From an uncultured Plesiomonas sp. (GTDB lineage: Bacteria > Pseudomonadota > Gammaproteobacteria > Enterobacterales > CAMTGL01): a stretch of DNA of 10,077 nucleotides. Position numbers and translations under genes: made by a program. Where the stretch lies: contig CAMTGL010000061.1 in assembly GCA_947071955.1 (NCBI GenBank), forward strand, positions 1-10,077. The letters run 5' to 3'. How positions within the stretch are numbered: the stretch's first letter is position 1; every line of letters starts with the position of its first letter. This document shows positions 1 to 7,112 of this stretch, piece after piece. Under the pieces are notes generated by a model, which did not search any database, was not told where the DNA came from, and was given only the letters and a program-made list of their open reading frames with translations.

Positions 1-553
1 GAAACGTAATCTGCTGTATATCCCCCTTGTTCTATTTTTAGTGGTTGTTGTGGCATTTTTGGTTCAGCTCATTCGTAATGCTGGCGGAGAAGACCCAACA
101 ACCTTGGAATCTGCATTGGTAGGAAAACCGGTGCCAGAGTTTACGCTTGAGTCACTCAATCAGCCGGGTAAAGAGTACGATCGTAGCCTGTTTGTGACCG
201 GCCAGCCGATGCTGCTGAATGTGTGGGCAACGTGGTGCCCGACCTGCTATGCCGAACACAAATACCTCAATCAACTGGCTGCAAACGGTGTTCGGATCAT
301 TGGCCTGAATTATAAGGATGACCGCACCAAAGCGGTAAAATGGCTGAATGATTTGGGTAACCCTTACCAGTACAGTTTGTTTGATGGGAGTGGTTTGTTA
401 GGCATGGATTTAGGTGTATACGGCGCGCCGGAAACCTTTGTAATCGACGGAAAAGGGATTGTGCGTTACCGCCATGTGGGTGATGTGAATGAACAAGTTT
501 GGCAGACTACCTTAAAACCGTTGTATGAAAAACTACAGGAAAAGCAATCATGA
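1..553 (+). CDS. ccmG: CcmG/DsbE, periplasmic thiol:disulfide oxidoreductase of cytochrome c maturation (5' end cut by the window)
   Basis: Membrane-anchored thioredoxin-like protein that, in the family, keeps the apocytochrome CXXCH cysteines (or CcmH) reduced for haem attachment. The reading frame is open from base 2 and begins KRNLLYIPLVLFL, which matches the usual CcmG start (MKR...), so base 1 is probably the G of the ATG and the protein is about 184 residues, close to the 185 of E. coli. A GTG at 41 would cut the single N-terminal membrane anchor (about residues 4-22) and is not the real start. The active site WCPTC lies at bases 233-247 (Cys80 and Cys83 in full numbering) and the cis-proline region is GVYGAPETF. 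The TGA stop overlaps the ATG of ccmH (ATGA), the end of a ccm operon whose earlier genes lie to the left of the window. Seen: motifs and frame. Inferred: exact start. Confidence 0.95.
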   Translation, partial: KRNLLYIPLVLFLVVVVAFLVQLIRNAGGEDPTTLESALVGKPVPEFTLESLNQPGKEYDRSLFVTGQPMLLNVWATWCPTCYAEHKYLNQLAANGVRIIGLNYKDDRTKAVKWLNDLGNPYQYSLFDGSGLLGMDLGVYGAPETFVIDGKGIVRYRHVGDVNEQVWQTTLKPLYEKLQEKQS

Positions 554-1128
554 TCTTGCGCAATACATCGCGCCGAAAGTCAGGCTTTAGTGGCCGAGTC
601 ATTGCGCAGTGCAGCGCGTTAGTTGCCGGATTAGTGCTGGCTGGTAGCGTGTGGGCAACGGTAGATACGTTTGAATTTAGCAGCCCACAGCAAGAACAAG
701 AGTATCGCAGCCTGACAGAGATGTTGCGGTGCCCAAAATGCCAGAACAATAATATCGCCGACTCAACGGCTATTATCGCAACGGATATGCGGCAAAAAGT
801 GTATGAATTACAGCAAAAAGGCTATAGCAAAGATCAAATCGTACAATATATGGTTGATCGCTATGGGAATTTTGTCACCTATGACCCCCCGCTGACTCCG
901 GCAACCCTGATTTTGTGGGTTGCTCCACTGTTGTTTGTGCTGCTCGGGGCGGGAGTGATTGTCGCACGTAGCCGTAAGGGGCGCTCTCAACATAAGCGTG
1001 CTGGCGAGAATAACGGTTCAAAAGGTTATGACGCTAAGGGTATCGATGTGGTGATGCTGAGCGCAGAAGAGCAGGCGCGATTGGACGATCTGTTAAAACC
1101 GGTTGCCGCAAAAAAGGATGAATCATGA
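550..1128 (+). CDS. ccmH: CcmH, thiol oxidoreductase subunit of the cytochrome c haem lyase complex
   Basis: 192 residues. CcmH reduces apocytochrome c or resolves its mixed disulfide and works with CcmF and CcmI in haem ligation at the periplasmic face. The signature LRCPKC is present with Cys61 and Cys64, followed by QNNNIADS, as in the CcmH/CycL family. Residues 1-36 look like a signal peptide with a rather long basic n-region (cleavage after VWA), the periplasmic three-helix domain spans about 40-112, one membrane helix covers about 118-140, and a basic cytoplasmic tail ends in SAEEQARLDDLLKP, a common end for this family. The start is fixed by the ATGA overlap with ccmG and by AGGAAAA upstream. 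CcmI is a separate gene here, unlike the fused CcmH of E. coli. The stop TGA overlaps the ccmI ATG at 1125. Confidence 0.95.
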   Translation: MILRNTSRRKSGFSGRVIAQCSALVAGLVLAGSVWATVDTFEFSSPQQEQEYRSLTEMLRCPKCQNNNIADSTAIIATDMRQKVYELQQKGYSKDQIVQYMVDRYGNFVTYDPPLTPATLILWVAPLLFVLLGAGVIVARSRKGRSQHKRAGENNGSKGYDAKGIDVVMLSAEEQARLDDLLKPVAAKKDES

Positions 1129-2339
1129 TGCTATTTTGGATGACTGCCGCACTGTTATTGCTGCTGGTTTGTTTAGCGTTTGTCTTACCCGCGTTCAGAC
1201 AACATCATCATGCTGACAACAGATCACGCGATGCATTGAATAAAGCCTTCTTTAATGATCGCCTGCGTGAACTTGATAGTGATGATGATCAGGGGCTATT
1301 GCCACAGCGTCAGGAGATGGTCAGCGAGCTGCAACAAACACTGCTGGATGATATTCCAGTGGCCAGCACCACGTCGGCAGCACCGTTAAGCCGTTGGGTT
1401 CTGCTGCCCGGTGTGCTCGTACTGGCGGGGCTGAGTATCGGTTTGTATTGGGGATCAGGGGCATATTCTGAGGTGAGTGCATGGCAGCAGGTGGCAAACA
1501 ATCTGCCGGCACTGTCAAAACGGGTGATGGAAGAGGATAAAAATCCGCTGACAAAAGAAGAGCTCACGCAGTTTGCACTGGCGCTGCGTACCCGTTTGCA
1601 ACAAGAACCGGATGATGCGCAAGGCTGGTTATTGCTTGGGCGTGTAGGGTTGGCATTGGGTGATGCTTCAATGGCAACTCACTCACTGGCTAAAGCCAAT
1701 ACGCTTAGCCCGAATAACTCAAGTATTCAACTTAGTTACGCACAAGCCCTGATTTTATCGACCGATGAGCAAGATAATCAGCAAGGCCGCAGCTTGTTGG
1801 CCGATGTTTTGCGTACTGATCATACTAATATTCAGGCACTCAGTTTACTGGCATTTAGTGCTTATGAGCGTGGCGATTACCCACAAGCCATCAGTGCATG
1901 GAAAATTATGCTAAAATTATTGCCAGAAGGTGATAGCCGGATCACAGTTGTGCAACGCAGTATGGCGCAGGCCGAACAACAGATCAGTGCGCCGAAGACC
2001 TCGGTTAGCGTAAATGTGGCTATTTCATCGCAAGCGCAAGCGGCTCTATCAGACGCGAAAGTGCTCTACGTATCGGCTTTAGAAGCTGGTTCACCGATTC
2101 CGGTGGCCGCCAAACAGATACCGATTAGCCGTTTTCCATTACAGGTAACGCTCAGTGGCGCTGATGCGATGATAGCAGACCGCCCGTTGAGTGAAATAAA
2201 GAATCTGGTGGTGCGTGCCCGTTTATCGCTTGACGGGCAGGCAATGCCACAATCAGGTGATTGGTACGGCGAAAGCCAGCCACTGGTTTTTGATGGTCAG
2301 GCGCAGGTTAATATCACCATTGATAAACAGAAACCTTAA
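1125..2339 (+). CDS. ccmI: CcmI, TPR-containing apocytochrome c chaperone of the haem lyase complex
   Basis: 404 residues. CcmI binds the C-terminal helix of apocytochrome c and hands it to CcmH/CcmF. Two membrane helices are visible (about 3-23 and 89-109), with a cytoplasmic loop between them rich in acidic and Gln residues, including RLRELDSDDDQGLL, the usual conserved loop of the family. The periplasmic part has TPR-like helices between about 145 and 285 (for example GWLLLGRVGLALGDASMA and SAYERGDYPQAISAWK), and a C-terminal beta-rich domain from about 290 to 404 resembling the second CcmI domain. The first ATG (1125) overlaps the ccmH stop. A second ATG directly follows, so the start is uncertain by one codon. 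AAGGA lies 6 bases upstream. Last ccm gene of the operon in this window. Confidence 0.93.
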   Translation: MMLFWMTAALLLLLVCLAFVLPAFRQHHHADNRSRDALNKAFFNDRLRELDSDDDQGLLPQRQEMVSELQQTLLDDIPVASTTSAAPLSRWVLLPGVLVLAGLSIGLYWGSGAYSEVSAWQQVANNLPALSKRVMEEDKNPLTKEELTQFALALRTRLQQEPDDAQGWLLLGRVGLALGDASMATHSLAKANTLSPNNSSIQLSYAQALILSTDEQDNQQGRSLLADVLRTDHTNIQALSLLAFSAYERGDYPQAISAWKIMLKLLPEGDSRITVVQRSMAQAEQQISAPKTSVSVNVAISSQAQAALSDAKVLYVSALEAGSPIPVAAKQIPISRFPLQVTLSGADAMIADRPLSEIKNLVVRARLSLDGQAMPQSGDWYGESQPLVFDGQAQVNITIDKQKP

Positions 2340-2381
2340 TAACGAATTTAATGTGAGCTAACGTTCACTCAATGGAACAAC

Positions 2382-3164
2382 ATGGATAACAAAATCGCGC
2401 TTAGCTTGCTTCTGGCAACCAGTTTATTGGCCGGTTGTTCAACAACGGCGGAAAAAGCAGACGCCACAAAAGTAAACACACAGGTAACAGACTCAAACTC
2501 AGAGATTTATGATCCGTTTGAGGGGTTTAACCGCACTATGTGGAATTTCAACTACACAGTGCTCGATCCCTATTTTTTACGACCGGTTGCCGTCGGGTGG
2601 GATAGTATTCCTAAACCTGTGACAGCAGGGGTTCGTAATATGCTCAGTAACCTTGATGAGCCAGCCAGTGCGGTAAACTATTTACTGCAGGGAAAACCGA
2701 AGAAAGCGATTATTCATTTTAACCGTTTCTGGATTAACAGTACCTTTGGTTTACTCGGGTTAGTAGATGTTGCTACGCCAGCGGGGCTACCAAAACAAGA
2801 TCAGCGTGAGTTTGGTCATGTATTAGGGCATTACGGTGTGGGATATGGCCCGTATGTCATGGTCCCTGCTTATGGGCCATTTACGCCACGTCAGGATCTC
2901 GGGGGTATTGTTGACTCAACGTACGTACCGCTGGCGTTGTTAACCCCGTGGGGTTCACTGGCAAAATGGGCCATTGAAGGGGTAGATACCCGTGCGCGCT
3001 CATTGAATAAAGATGCTCTGCTGAAGAACTCATCAGACTCGTACATTTTGGTCCGTGATGCCTATTTCCAGCATCAAGATTTTATTGTTAATGATGGCCA
3101 TGCATCACAAAAAGAGAATCCGAATGCAAAAGAGCTCAGCGATGTGCTTGATGAAATTGATTAA
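2382..3164 (+). CDS. mlaA: MlaA (VacJ), outer-membrane lipoprotein of the Mla phospholipid transport system
   Basis: 260 residues. In the family, MlaA forms a ring-shaped channel in the outer membrane with a porin partner and removes phospholipids from the outer leaflet, passing them to periplasmic MlaC. The lipobox LLAGC ends in Cys19, giving a lipidated mature protein, and Ser at +2 does not signal inner-membrane retention. The family core begins with YDPFEGFNRTMWNFN (about 43-57) and continues through RFWINSTFGLLGLVDVA and FGHVLGHYGVGYGPY. The C-terminus ENPNAKELSDVLDEID closely resembles the E. coli protein. The ATG has only a weak GGA 5 bases upstream. It follows ccmI by 42 bp with no terminator between, so it may be partly read from the ccm operon. 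A hairpin terminator follows. Adjacency to fadL is also found in E. coli. Confidence 0.95.
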   Translation: MDNKIALSLLLATSLLAGCSTTAEKADATKVNTQVTDSNSEIYDPFEGFNRTMWNFNYTVLDPYFLRPVAVGWDSIPKPVTAGVRNMLSNLDEPASAVNYLLQGKPKKAIIHFNRFWINSTFGLLGLVDVATPAGLPKQDQREFGHVLGHYGVGYGPYVMVPAYGPFTPRQDLGGIVDSTYVPLALLTPWGSLAKWAIEGVDTRARSLNKDALLKNSSDSYILVRDAYFQHQDFIVNDGHASQKENPNAKELSDVLDEID

Positions 3165-3230
3165 TTTCTACATTCGTGATTAATCCGTGCACTGAAAAGT
3201 ACACAGAGCTCTATTGATATTTATCGATAA

Positions 3231-3266
3231 AAAAGGCGCTGATCTAAGATCAGCGCCTTTTGTTTA
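3231..3266. terminator. Bidirectional intrinsic terminator between mlaA and the first fadL
   Basis: A perfect 14-bp stem (3231-3244 with 3248-3261, core GGCGCTGATC) with the three-base loop TAA. On the plus strand it ends in TTTTGTTT and serves mlaA. On the minus strand it runs into a T tract from the A run at 3229-3234 and serves the convergent fadL paralogue ending at 3327. Confidence 0.92.
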
Positions 3267-3326
3267 GACGCGGTTATTGAGATAGCTTATTTTTCTATTT
3301 TAGCCGCTTCTATCAGTTTTTTTCTA

Positions 3327-4631
3327 TCAAAAAACGTACGACAACTGCACGCCGGTTAGCCAGATATCACCGCTCGCCTGACCAATAAAACTACCCGGAA
3401 CATGGTGTTCGCTCGGATCAGAAATATGGCTGCGCGGCTCACTCACATCCGCTTTTTTACCCATAATGTAGGTCAGCCCCAGATCAACGGTCATCGCAGG
3501 TGTCATGGCATAACCGACACCGGTACTGAGCCAATAGCGGTCAGTTTCCGGTATGCTGAGTGTGCGGTTGGCATGGCTTACCGCAGCCCTGTCGTAGGCA
3601 ACACCGGCTCGCCAAGTGGTTTGCTGATCCATTTTCCATGTTGTTCCCACCGCTAAACGGTAGGTATCGCGCCAGTTCTCAATTTTTACCGTATCAGGAG
3701 CCCTTCCATCAATATTTGCTATCAGAGAAGCGAATTTACTCCACTGTGTCCAGTTGAGGCTTGAGTGAATCGTCCATTGCGAATTGAGTGCGTGAACGGC
3801 GGCCAGCTCAGCGGTTGCTGGCAGTGTTAGCGGTAAAACGCCAGCCATCTTTTTATTTGGGTTCGTAGGGTTATAGGCCAACCCATTTGCGTGCCCAGTT
3901 AAATCGAGCTTTACCTCTGACCGGTAGCTTGCACCAATACGCGTTTGCTCTGTCGGTTGCCATACTGCACCTACATTCCATGCAAAATCATGATCATCAC
4001 CTTCCATATATTTCAATGCTTGGCCAGCTAAAGGTTTTGGAAGATAAGTGGGAGCGGTCGCGCCAATAGAACCTTCACCGGTGATATAGCGAATACCCGC
4101 ACCTAACTGCCACTGATCATTGAGCTTATAGGCGATATTCGGGTTGATCTCTACAGTGGTGACAGAAGTGTGATTGCCAAACTGTGTTGCAGCAAAACCG
4201 CTTTCAACATCAGTAGAAAGACCATAGTTAGAGTTGATCGCTAATCCGGCAAACCAGCGGTCATTTAATGGCATAGCAAAATAGGCATTCGGAACCCAGG
4301 CATCACCGGCAACATTATTGGCGTGGGTTGCAAACTGTTGCGATTGCCCTGAAATTGGATTTGGGAAGGAGGTTGCTGTGCCTTCAAGTTTGATATCGGG
4401 TTTGACATAAATCGCACCAGCAGAGAGTTGCGGTGCTGTAAATTGTGTCAGTAATGCGGGGTTTCGCGTTTGTGCCGAGGCATTGTCGGCCATTGCCGCT
4501 TCACCGGCAAATGCGCGACCTAAACCTGTTGCTGAGTATTCGGCTAATTGAAAACCGGCTGCCTGCGCATGCAAAATAAAACCGGTAGAGAGTGCACCAC
4601 TGATAAATCGTGTAATTATTTTATGTTTCAT
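3327..4631 (-). CDS. fadL: FadL-family outer-membrane long-chain fatty acid channel, paralogue 1
   Basis: 434 residues. FadL proteins are 14-stranded beta barrels with an N-terminal hatch that bind long-chain fatty acids and let them enter the outer membrane sideways. A signal peptide (1-24, ending HAQA) gives a mature start AGFQL, the same as E. coli FadL. The hatch NPA motif is at mature positions 33-35 (residues 57-59, TRNPAL). Further family marks are LNWTQWSKF (292-300), SIPETDRYWLSTGVGY (359-374), VDLGLTYIMG (382-391) and a C-terminal phenylalanine typical of barrel proteins. There are no cysteines. Residues 395-420 form a charged, His-containing loop before the last strand. The ATG at 4631 has no clear Shine-Dalgarno sequence. 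I see no FadR-like box upstream, unlike paralogue 2. Which of the two is the true FadL orthologue cannot be decided by eye. Confidence 0.9.
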   Translation of the reverse strand: MKHKIITRFISGALSTGFILHAQAAGFQLAEYSATGLGRAFAGEAAMADNASAQTRNPALLTQFTAPQLSAGAIYVKPDIKLEGTATSFPNPISGQSQQFATHANNVAGDAWVPNAYFAMPLNDRWFAGLAINSNYGLSTDVESGFAATQFGNHTSVTTVEINPNIAYKLNDQWQLGAGIRYITGEGSIGATAPTYLPKPLAGQALKYMEGDDHDFAWNVGAVWQPTEQTRIGASYRSEVKLDLTGHANGLAYNPTNPNKKMAGVLPLTLPATAELAAVHALNSQWTIHSSLNWTQWSKFASLIANIDGRAPDTVKIENWRDTYRLAVGTTWKMDQQTTWRAGVAYDRAAVSHANRTLSIPETDRYWLSTGVGYAMTPAMTVDLGLTYIMGKKADVSEPRSHISDPSEHHVPGSFIGQASGDIWLTGVQLSYVF

Positions 4632-4806
4632 TTAAGTTTTGTTTAGATTAAGTATGAAAATGGACAAAAAAAGCATGGTAAAGGCTTGATGAGGGAATAC
4701 AAATCTGTAGTGCGGCAGCGCAACATATCAAACATAAATGCTAAATATTTTATTTTAACGATATTTAATACCGCTTAATTATGTGGTTAGTCATACTCCG
4801 AAACAG

Positions 4807-4844
4807 TTTCAGCGTACAGCTGTTTTTCATGCTGTACGCTGAAA
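4807..4844. repeat. Perfect 14-bp inverted repeat of unknown role
   Basis: TTTCAGCGTACAGC at 4807-4820 is the exact reverse complement of 4831-4844, separated by the 10-base loop TGTTTTTCAT. Neither strand has a T run after it, so it is not a classical intrinsic terminator. It lies about 175 bp upstream of the first fadL and about 90 bp past the terminator of the second. It could be an RNA hairpin in a read-through transcript, a protein-binding dyad or a remnant of a repeat element. Confidence 0.8.
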
Positions 4845-4925
4845 ATGATTGATATTAAAGCATTTATTTTTTTGTTCGAGAGATAACTAAAGAGCATTAT
4901 TTTTACAGTGAAGAGTTAAGTGCCT

Positions 4926-4957
4926 AAAAAAAGCCCCGCTCAATGTGAGCAGGGCTT
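4926..4957 (-). terminator. Intrinsic terminator of the second fadL paralogue
   Basis: Stem AAGCCCCGCTC (4931-4941) pairs with GAGCAGGGCTT (4947-4957) around loop AATGT with a single C-A mismatch. Read on the minus strand it is followed by a run of seven T (4926-4932). The plus-strand reading ends TTATATTATTT, so it is a weaker terminator in that direction. Confidence 0.88.
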
Positions 4958-5030
4958 ATATTATTTAGCTATTACTGTATTTTGAATGACTTACGCTTAA
5001 ATTAACTCAGATATTGATTATCCGGTTTAA

Positions 5031-6305
5031 TTAGAAGCTGTAGTTCATACCAATGCTGTACAGGTATGCGTCGCCTTTAGCTTCGAAAGCAGCAAGGTTA
5101 TCTTCCTTGAAGCTAGCGCCACGGCCATTCAAGTAAGCAAAACCGGCATCTACACTCATGTTGCTGTCAAACGCATAGGTTGTGCCCAGTGTGTACCAGA
5201 TACGATCTTGGTCAGGAATTGAGATTGACGGATGCTTGTTGGAAGCTTTTTCGTCATACGCAAAACCAGCACGGAACGTCCACTCAGGGCTGTAGTAATA
5301 CGTACCCCCTACAGAGTAACGGTATGCAGTTTCAAAGCTTTCATTTTTCTGCAGGCAAACACCTTGAGCACAGCTACTGCTGGTCGCTTTTAGCTCTTCA
5401 AATGCATTCCAGCCAGTGCGCATTACGCCGTAGCTCAGTGCAAACTGTGGGCTTAAACGGCTGTAACCGGAGATCTCCCAGATATCAGGCAAATCAACTT
5501 TCAGGTTGGCATCAACATCTTTTCCGCCTGTTCCTTCAAGTCCAGGCATCGGGAATTTAGATGGTAGTGCGCCACGGAAAGTACCGTCAAAGTCTAATTT
5601 TACTTTTGAGCGGTAGGTTAGTGCTAAACGGTTAGCTTCGTTAATTTCCCACATCGCACCGATATTCCAACCAAAGGCCCAAGTATCACCTTTAAGATAT
5701 TTAATTTCTGAAGACGGAGTGATGCCTAACTGTGGTGGTAATTTTCCTGATAAGTAACCGGCGTTACGTGCCAATTCAGCATCAGCATAAACAGCGTTTA
5801 AGCCTAAACCAAAACTAAATTGCTCGTTCAAACGGTATGCTGCACTGAAGTTCGCGTTAACAGTGGTGAGATCAGTCTTACCACCAAACAGGCCCGCGCT
5901 GTAATCAGTTGGGAACTCAGTGGCTAAGCCGTAGTTAGAGAACAGAGAGCCACCAAGTGCCCACTGCTCATTGATTGGATAGATAACTGCGCCGAATGGA
6001 ACGACTGCGGTTGGCGCAATGTCTTTTGCACTAGAGTTTGGAATAGTTTTACCTTTTACATCAACCGCAGGGTCAATGTAGGTAAAACCACCGGAGATAG
6101 CCGGTGCATCAAACATCATCATGGCAGCAGGGTTACGGATAACCACAGCAGCGTTGTCAGCAACAGCACCTTCACCGGCAAAAGCACGACCCAGACCTGC
6201 GGCCGAGTGCTCACCGACTTGATAACCTGCTGCGCTAGCTTGGGCTGATAGCAGTGCCACTGTCGTTGCTAATACTGATTTTTTTAACAAGCTCTTCTTA
6301 TTCAT
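5031..6305 (-). CDS. fadL: FadL-family outer-membrane long-chain fatty acid channel, paralogue 2
   Basis: 424 residues, a second FadL barrel on the same strand as paralogue 1. Signal peptide 1-25 (ends AQASA) with mature start AGYQV. The hatch NPA motif is at residues 58-60, again mature 33-35. Family marks include GLGRAFAGEGAVADNA (37-52), SIPDQDRIWYTLGTTY (362-377), VDAGFAYLNG (385-394) and the terminal phenylalanine (NYSF). Two cysteines, Cys312 and Cys317, sit in an insert probably on the outer face (CAQGVC) and could form a small disulfide loop; paralogue 1 has no cysteine. The ATG at 6305 has a modest AGAGAA upstream. A candidate promoter (6411-6439) and FadR-like box (6391-6407) precede it, so repression by FadR in the absence of fatty acids is likely. 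It has its own terminator at 4926-4957 and is probably monocistronic. Confidence 0.92.
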   Translation of the reverse strand: MNKKSLLKKSVLATTVALLSAQASAAGYQVGEHSAAGLGRAFAGEGAVADNAAVVIRNPAAMMMFDAPAISGGFTYIDPAVDVKGKTIPNSSAKDIAPTAVVPFGAVIYPINEQWALGGSLFSNYGLATEFPTDYSAGLFGGKTDLTTVNANFSAAYRLNEQFSFGLGLNAVYADAELARNAGYLSGKLPPQLGITPSSEIKYLKGDTWAFGWNIGAMWEINEANRLALTYRSKVKLDFDGTFRGALPSKFPMPGLEGTGGKDVDANLKVDLPDIWEISGYSRLSPQFALSYGVMRTGWNAFEELKATSSSCAQGVCLQKNESFETAYRYSVGGTYYYSPEWTFRAGFAYDEKASNKHPSISIPDQDRIWYTLGTTYAFDSNMSVDAGFAYLNGRGASFKEDNLAAFEAKGDAYLYSIGMNYSF

Positions 6306-6390
6306 ATTACAGATTCTCTGTCTGTGATTATTATGTGCGGTCCCACCTTCATGGTGAGTTGCGCCGGATTGTAGGGGCTTACTGACAGGT

Positions 6391-6407
6391 CTGAAATCAG
6401 ACCAGTG
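6391..6407 (-). promoter_or_regulatory. FadR-like operator upstream of the second fadL
   Basis: Read on the minus strand, CACTGGTCTGATTTCAG contains ACTGGTCTGA, matching the left part of the FadR consensus (xxCTGGTCxGACxxGxx); the right half is poor. It lies just downstream of a candidate -10 (6411-6416) and overlaps the predicted start near 6404, a position suited to repression. The fadI box at 9561-9577 shares the CTGGTCTGA core. Confidence 0.65.
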
Positions 6408-6410
6408 GTC

Positions 6411-6439
6411 AATATAAGCCTAAAATAACTTTTTGTTAA
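6411..6439 (-). promoter_or_regulatory. Candidate sigma-70 promoter of the second fadL
   Basis: On the minus strand TTAACA (6434-6439) and TATATT (6411-6416) are separated by exactly 17 bp. The predicted start is near 6404, giving a leader of about 100 bases that includes a small CACC/GGTG hairpin around 6344-6356. Confidence 0.7.
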
Positions 6440-6707
6440 CACTGTTTTGCTTTGATACAGAATAAATTTACTCTCTGAGCGTATAAATAGACCGCTTTTG
6501 GCGTCAGATTTTGTCAGGTGTAAAAATAAAAATAATATAAAACAACCGTTTACATTTTTATTTTATATTAGTTTAAAAAAATGGGCGATCTATCGCACGT
6601 TTTTGGAATTTTTTTGAAAAATATCGGTCAATAAATCCTGTTCTTAACATTTCGATTACCTTCTTGCGCATATTCTTGATCTCAATAAGTTGTATCAATA
6701 ATTACAG

Positions 6708-6736
6708 TTGGGCGGGCTGGCTGAGCCGTGTATGAT
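6708..6736 (+). promoter_or_regulatory. Candidate promoter of the yfcZ-like gene
   Basis: TATGAT at 6731-6736 is a good -10; TTGGGC at 6708-6713, 17 bp upstream, is a partial -35. The predicted start near 6743 gives a leader of about 57 bases before the ATG at 6800. Confidence 0.45.
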
Positions 6737-6799
6737 TAATCCATACCTTTATCAAGGTTTTGGCTGTTTGATTGATTTGGCTTACAAGAGGACCTATTA

Positions 6800-7093
6800 A
6801 TGTCTAACGAAAATATCTGTCGTGTACAAGAGACAGCAGCTTGCTGTTGTGTTGATGTTGGTACTATTTTGGATAATACCGATTGTACGGCCAAGGTTGA
6901 GCAACAGTTTGCTACCCGTGCCGATGCTGAAGCATTTTTAGCAAAGCTGACTAAAAAAGCGCGTGATATTGAGTCTGATGCATGTGAAATCACCAGCTCA
7001 CTGACTGACACTGCTGAAGGTGCACAGCTTAATGCTGATTTCACTTTCTCTTGTCAGGCTGAAACCATGATTTTCCAACTGGCACTGCGTTAA
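6800..7093 (+). CDS. yfcZ: YfcZ/YiiS family protein (DUF406), function unknown
   Basis: 97 residues, small, soluble and cysteine-rich. It closely follows E. coli YfcZ (94 residues) in length and motifs: CCCVDVGTILDNTDCTA near the N-terminus (residues 15-31), KKARDIESDACEIT in the middle and a conserved end FQLALR. There are seven cysteines (7, 15, 16, 17, 29, 62, 85); four lie in the first 17 residues, including three in a row. This suggests metal binding or redox chemistry but the role of the family is not established as far as I know. There is no signal peptide or membrane segment, so it is probably cytoplasmic. A strong AAGAGGA lies 7 bases before the ATG. In E. coli the gene also lies between fadL and fadI, so the neighbourhood supports the assignment and hints at a link with fatty acid use. 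Confidence 0.92.
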   Translation: MSNENICRVQETAACCCVDVGTILDNTDCTAKVEQQFATRADAEAFLAKLTKKARDIESDACEITSSLTDTAEGAQLNADFTFSCQAETMIFQLALR

Positions 7094-7094
7094 G

Positions 7095-7112
7095 TTAACG
7101 GTTTACCGTTAA
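7095..7112 (+). repeat. Short perfect hairpin just after the yfcZ stop
   Basis: TTAACGG (7095-7101) and CCGTTAA (7106-7112) form a 7-bp stem with loop TTTA, starting one base after the TAA. No T run follows, so it is not a full intrinsic terminator; it may protect the 3' end of the mRNA. Confidence 0.5.

Larger units (their letters stand above)
4632..5030. other. Intergenic region between the two fadL paralogues
   Basis: About 400 bp with no convincing gene. It holds, from right to left, the terminator of the second fadL (4926-4957), a perfect 14-bp inverted repeat (4807-4844), and the leader of the first fadL. A minus-strand promoter of the form TTGCGC, 16 bp, TGTATT can be drawn around 4698-4725, but it is weak and I do not call it. 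Tiny reading frames at 4689-4778 (plus) and 4765-4830 (minus) lack support. Confidence 0.7.
6306..6799. other. Divergent intergenic region between the second fadL and yfcZ
   Basis: 494 bp without a gene. The left part carries the fadL promoter and FadR-like box. The centre (about 6518-6620) is very AT-rich and contains a 10-bp inverted repeat, TAATATAAAA (6533-6542) with TTTTATATTA (6561-6570), and a GCGAT-CT-ATCGC dyad (6585-6596). Such DNA often binds nucleoid proteins, but nothing here proves that. The right part carries a candidate yfcZ promoter and a short leader hairpin, ACCTT/AAGGT (6745-6758). Confidence 0.7.

Noticed and set aside
41..43. GTG at 41 as the start of ccmG
   Set aside because: The frame is open to the window edge and the upstream residues match the family N-terminus, including the start of the membrane anchor.
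507..749. Long antisense reading frames over ccmH, ccmI, fadL and batD
   Set aside because: They lie opposite strongly conserved genes and their products show no signal, motif or ribosome site; they are codon-usage shadows.
2351..2370. CRP-like TGTGA...TCAC upstream of mlaA
   Set aside because: The half-sites are separated by 8 instead of 6 bases and there is no promoter in the 42-bp gap.
3308..3329. 8-bp direct repeat TTCTATCA at the end of the first fadL
   Set aside because: Too short and in a T-rich tract; there is no sign of an insertion sequence between the copies.
4689..4778. Small plus-strand reading frame (29 codons) upstream of the hairpin at 4807
   Set aside because: It has only a poor ribosome site, no recognisable similarity and runs antisense to the fadL leader; the length is well within chance.
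4765..4830. Minus-strand leader-peptide-like frame beginning MKNS in the hairpin loop
   Set aside because: No ribosome binding site, and it is mostly created by the inverted repeat itself.
6676..6689. FNR-like site TTGATCTCAATAAG upstream of yfcZ
   Set aside because: The left half is perfect but the right half has only three of five matches, and a second ATCAA is 13 bp away, the wrong spacing.
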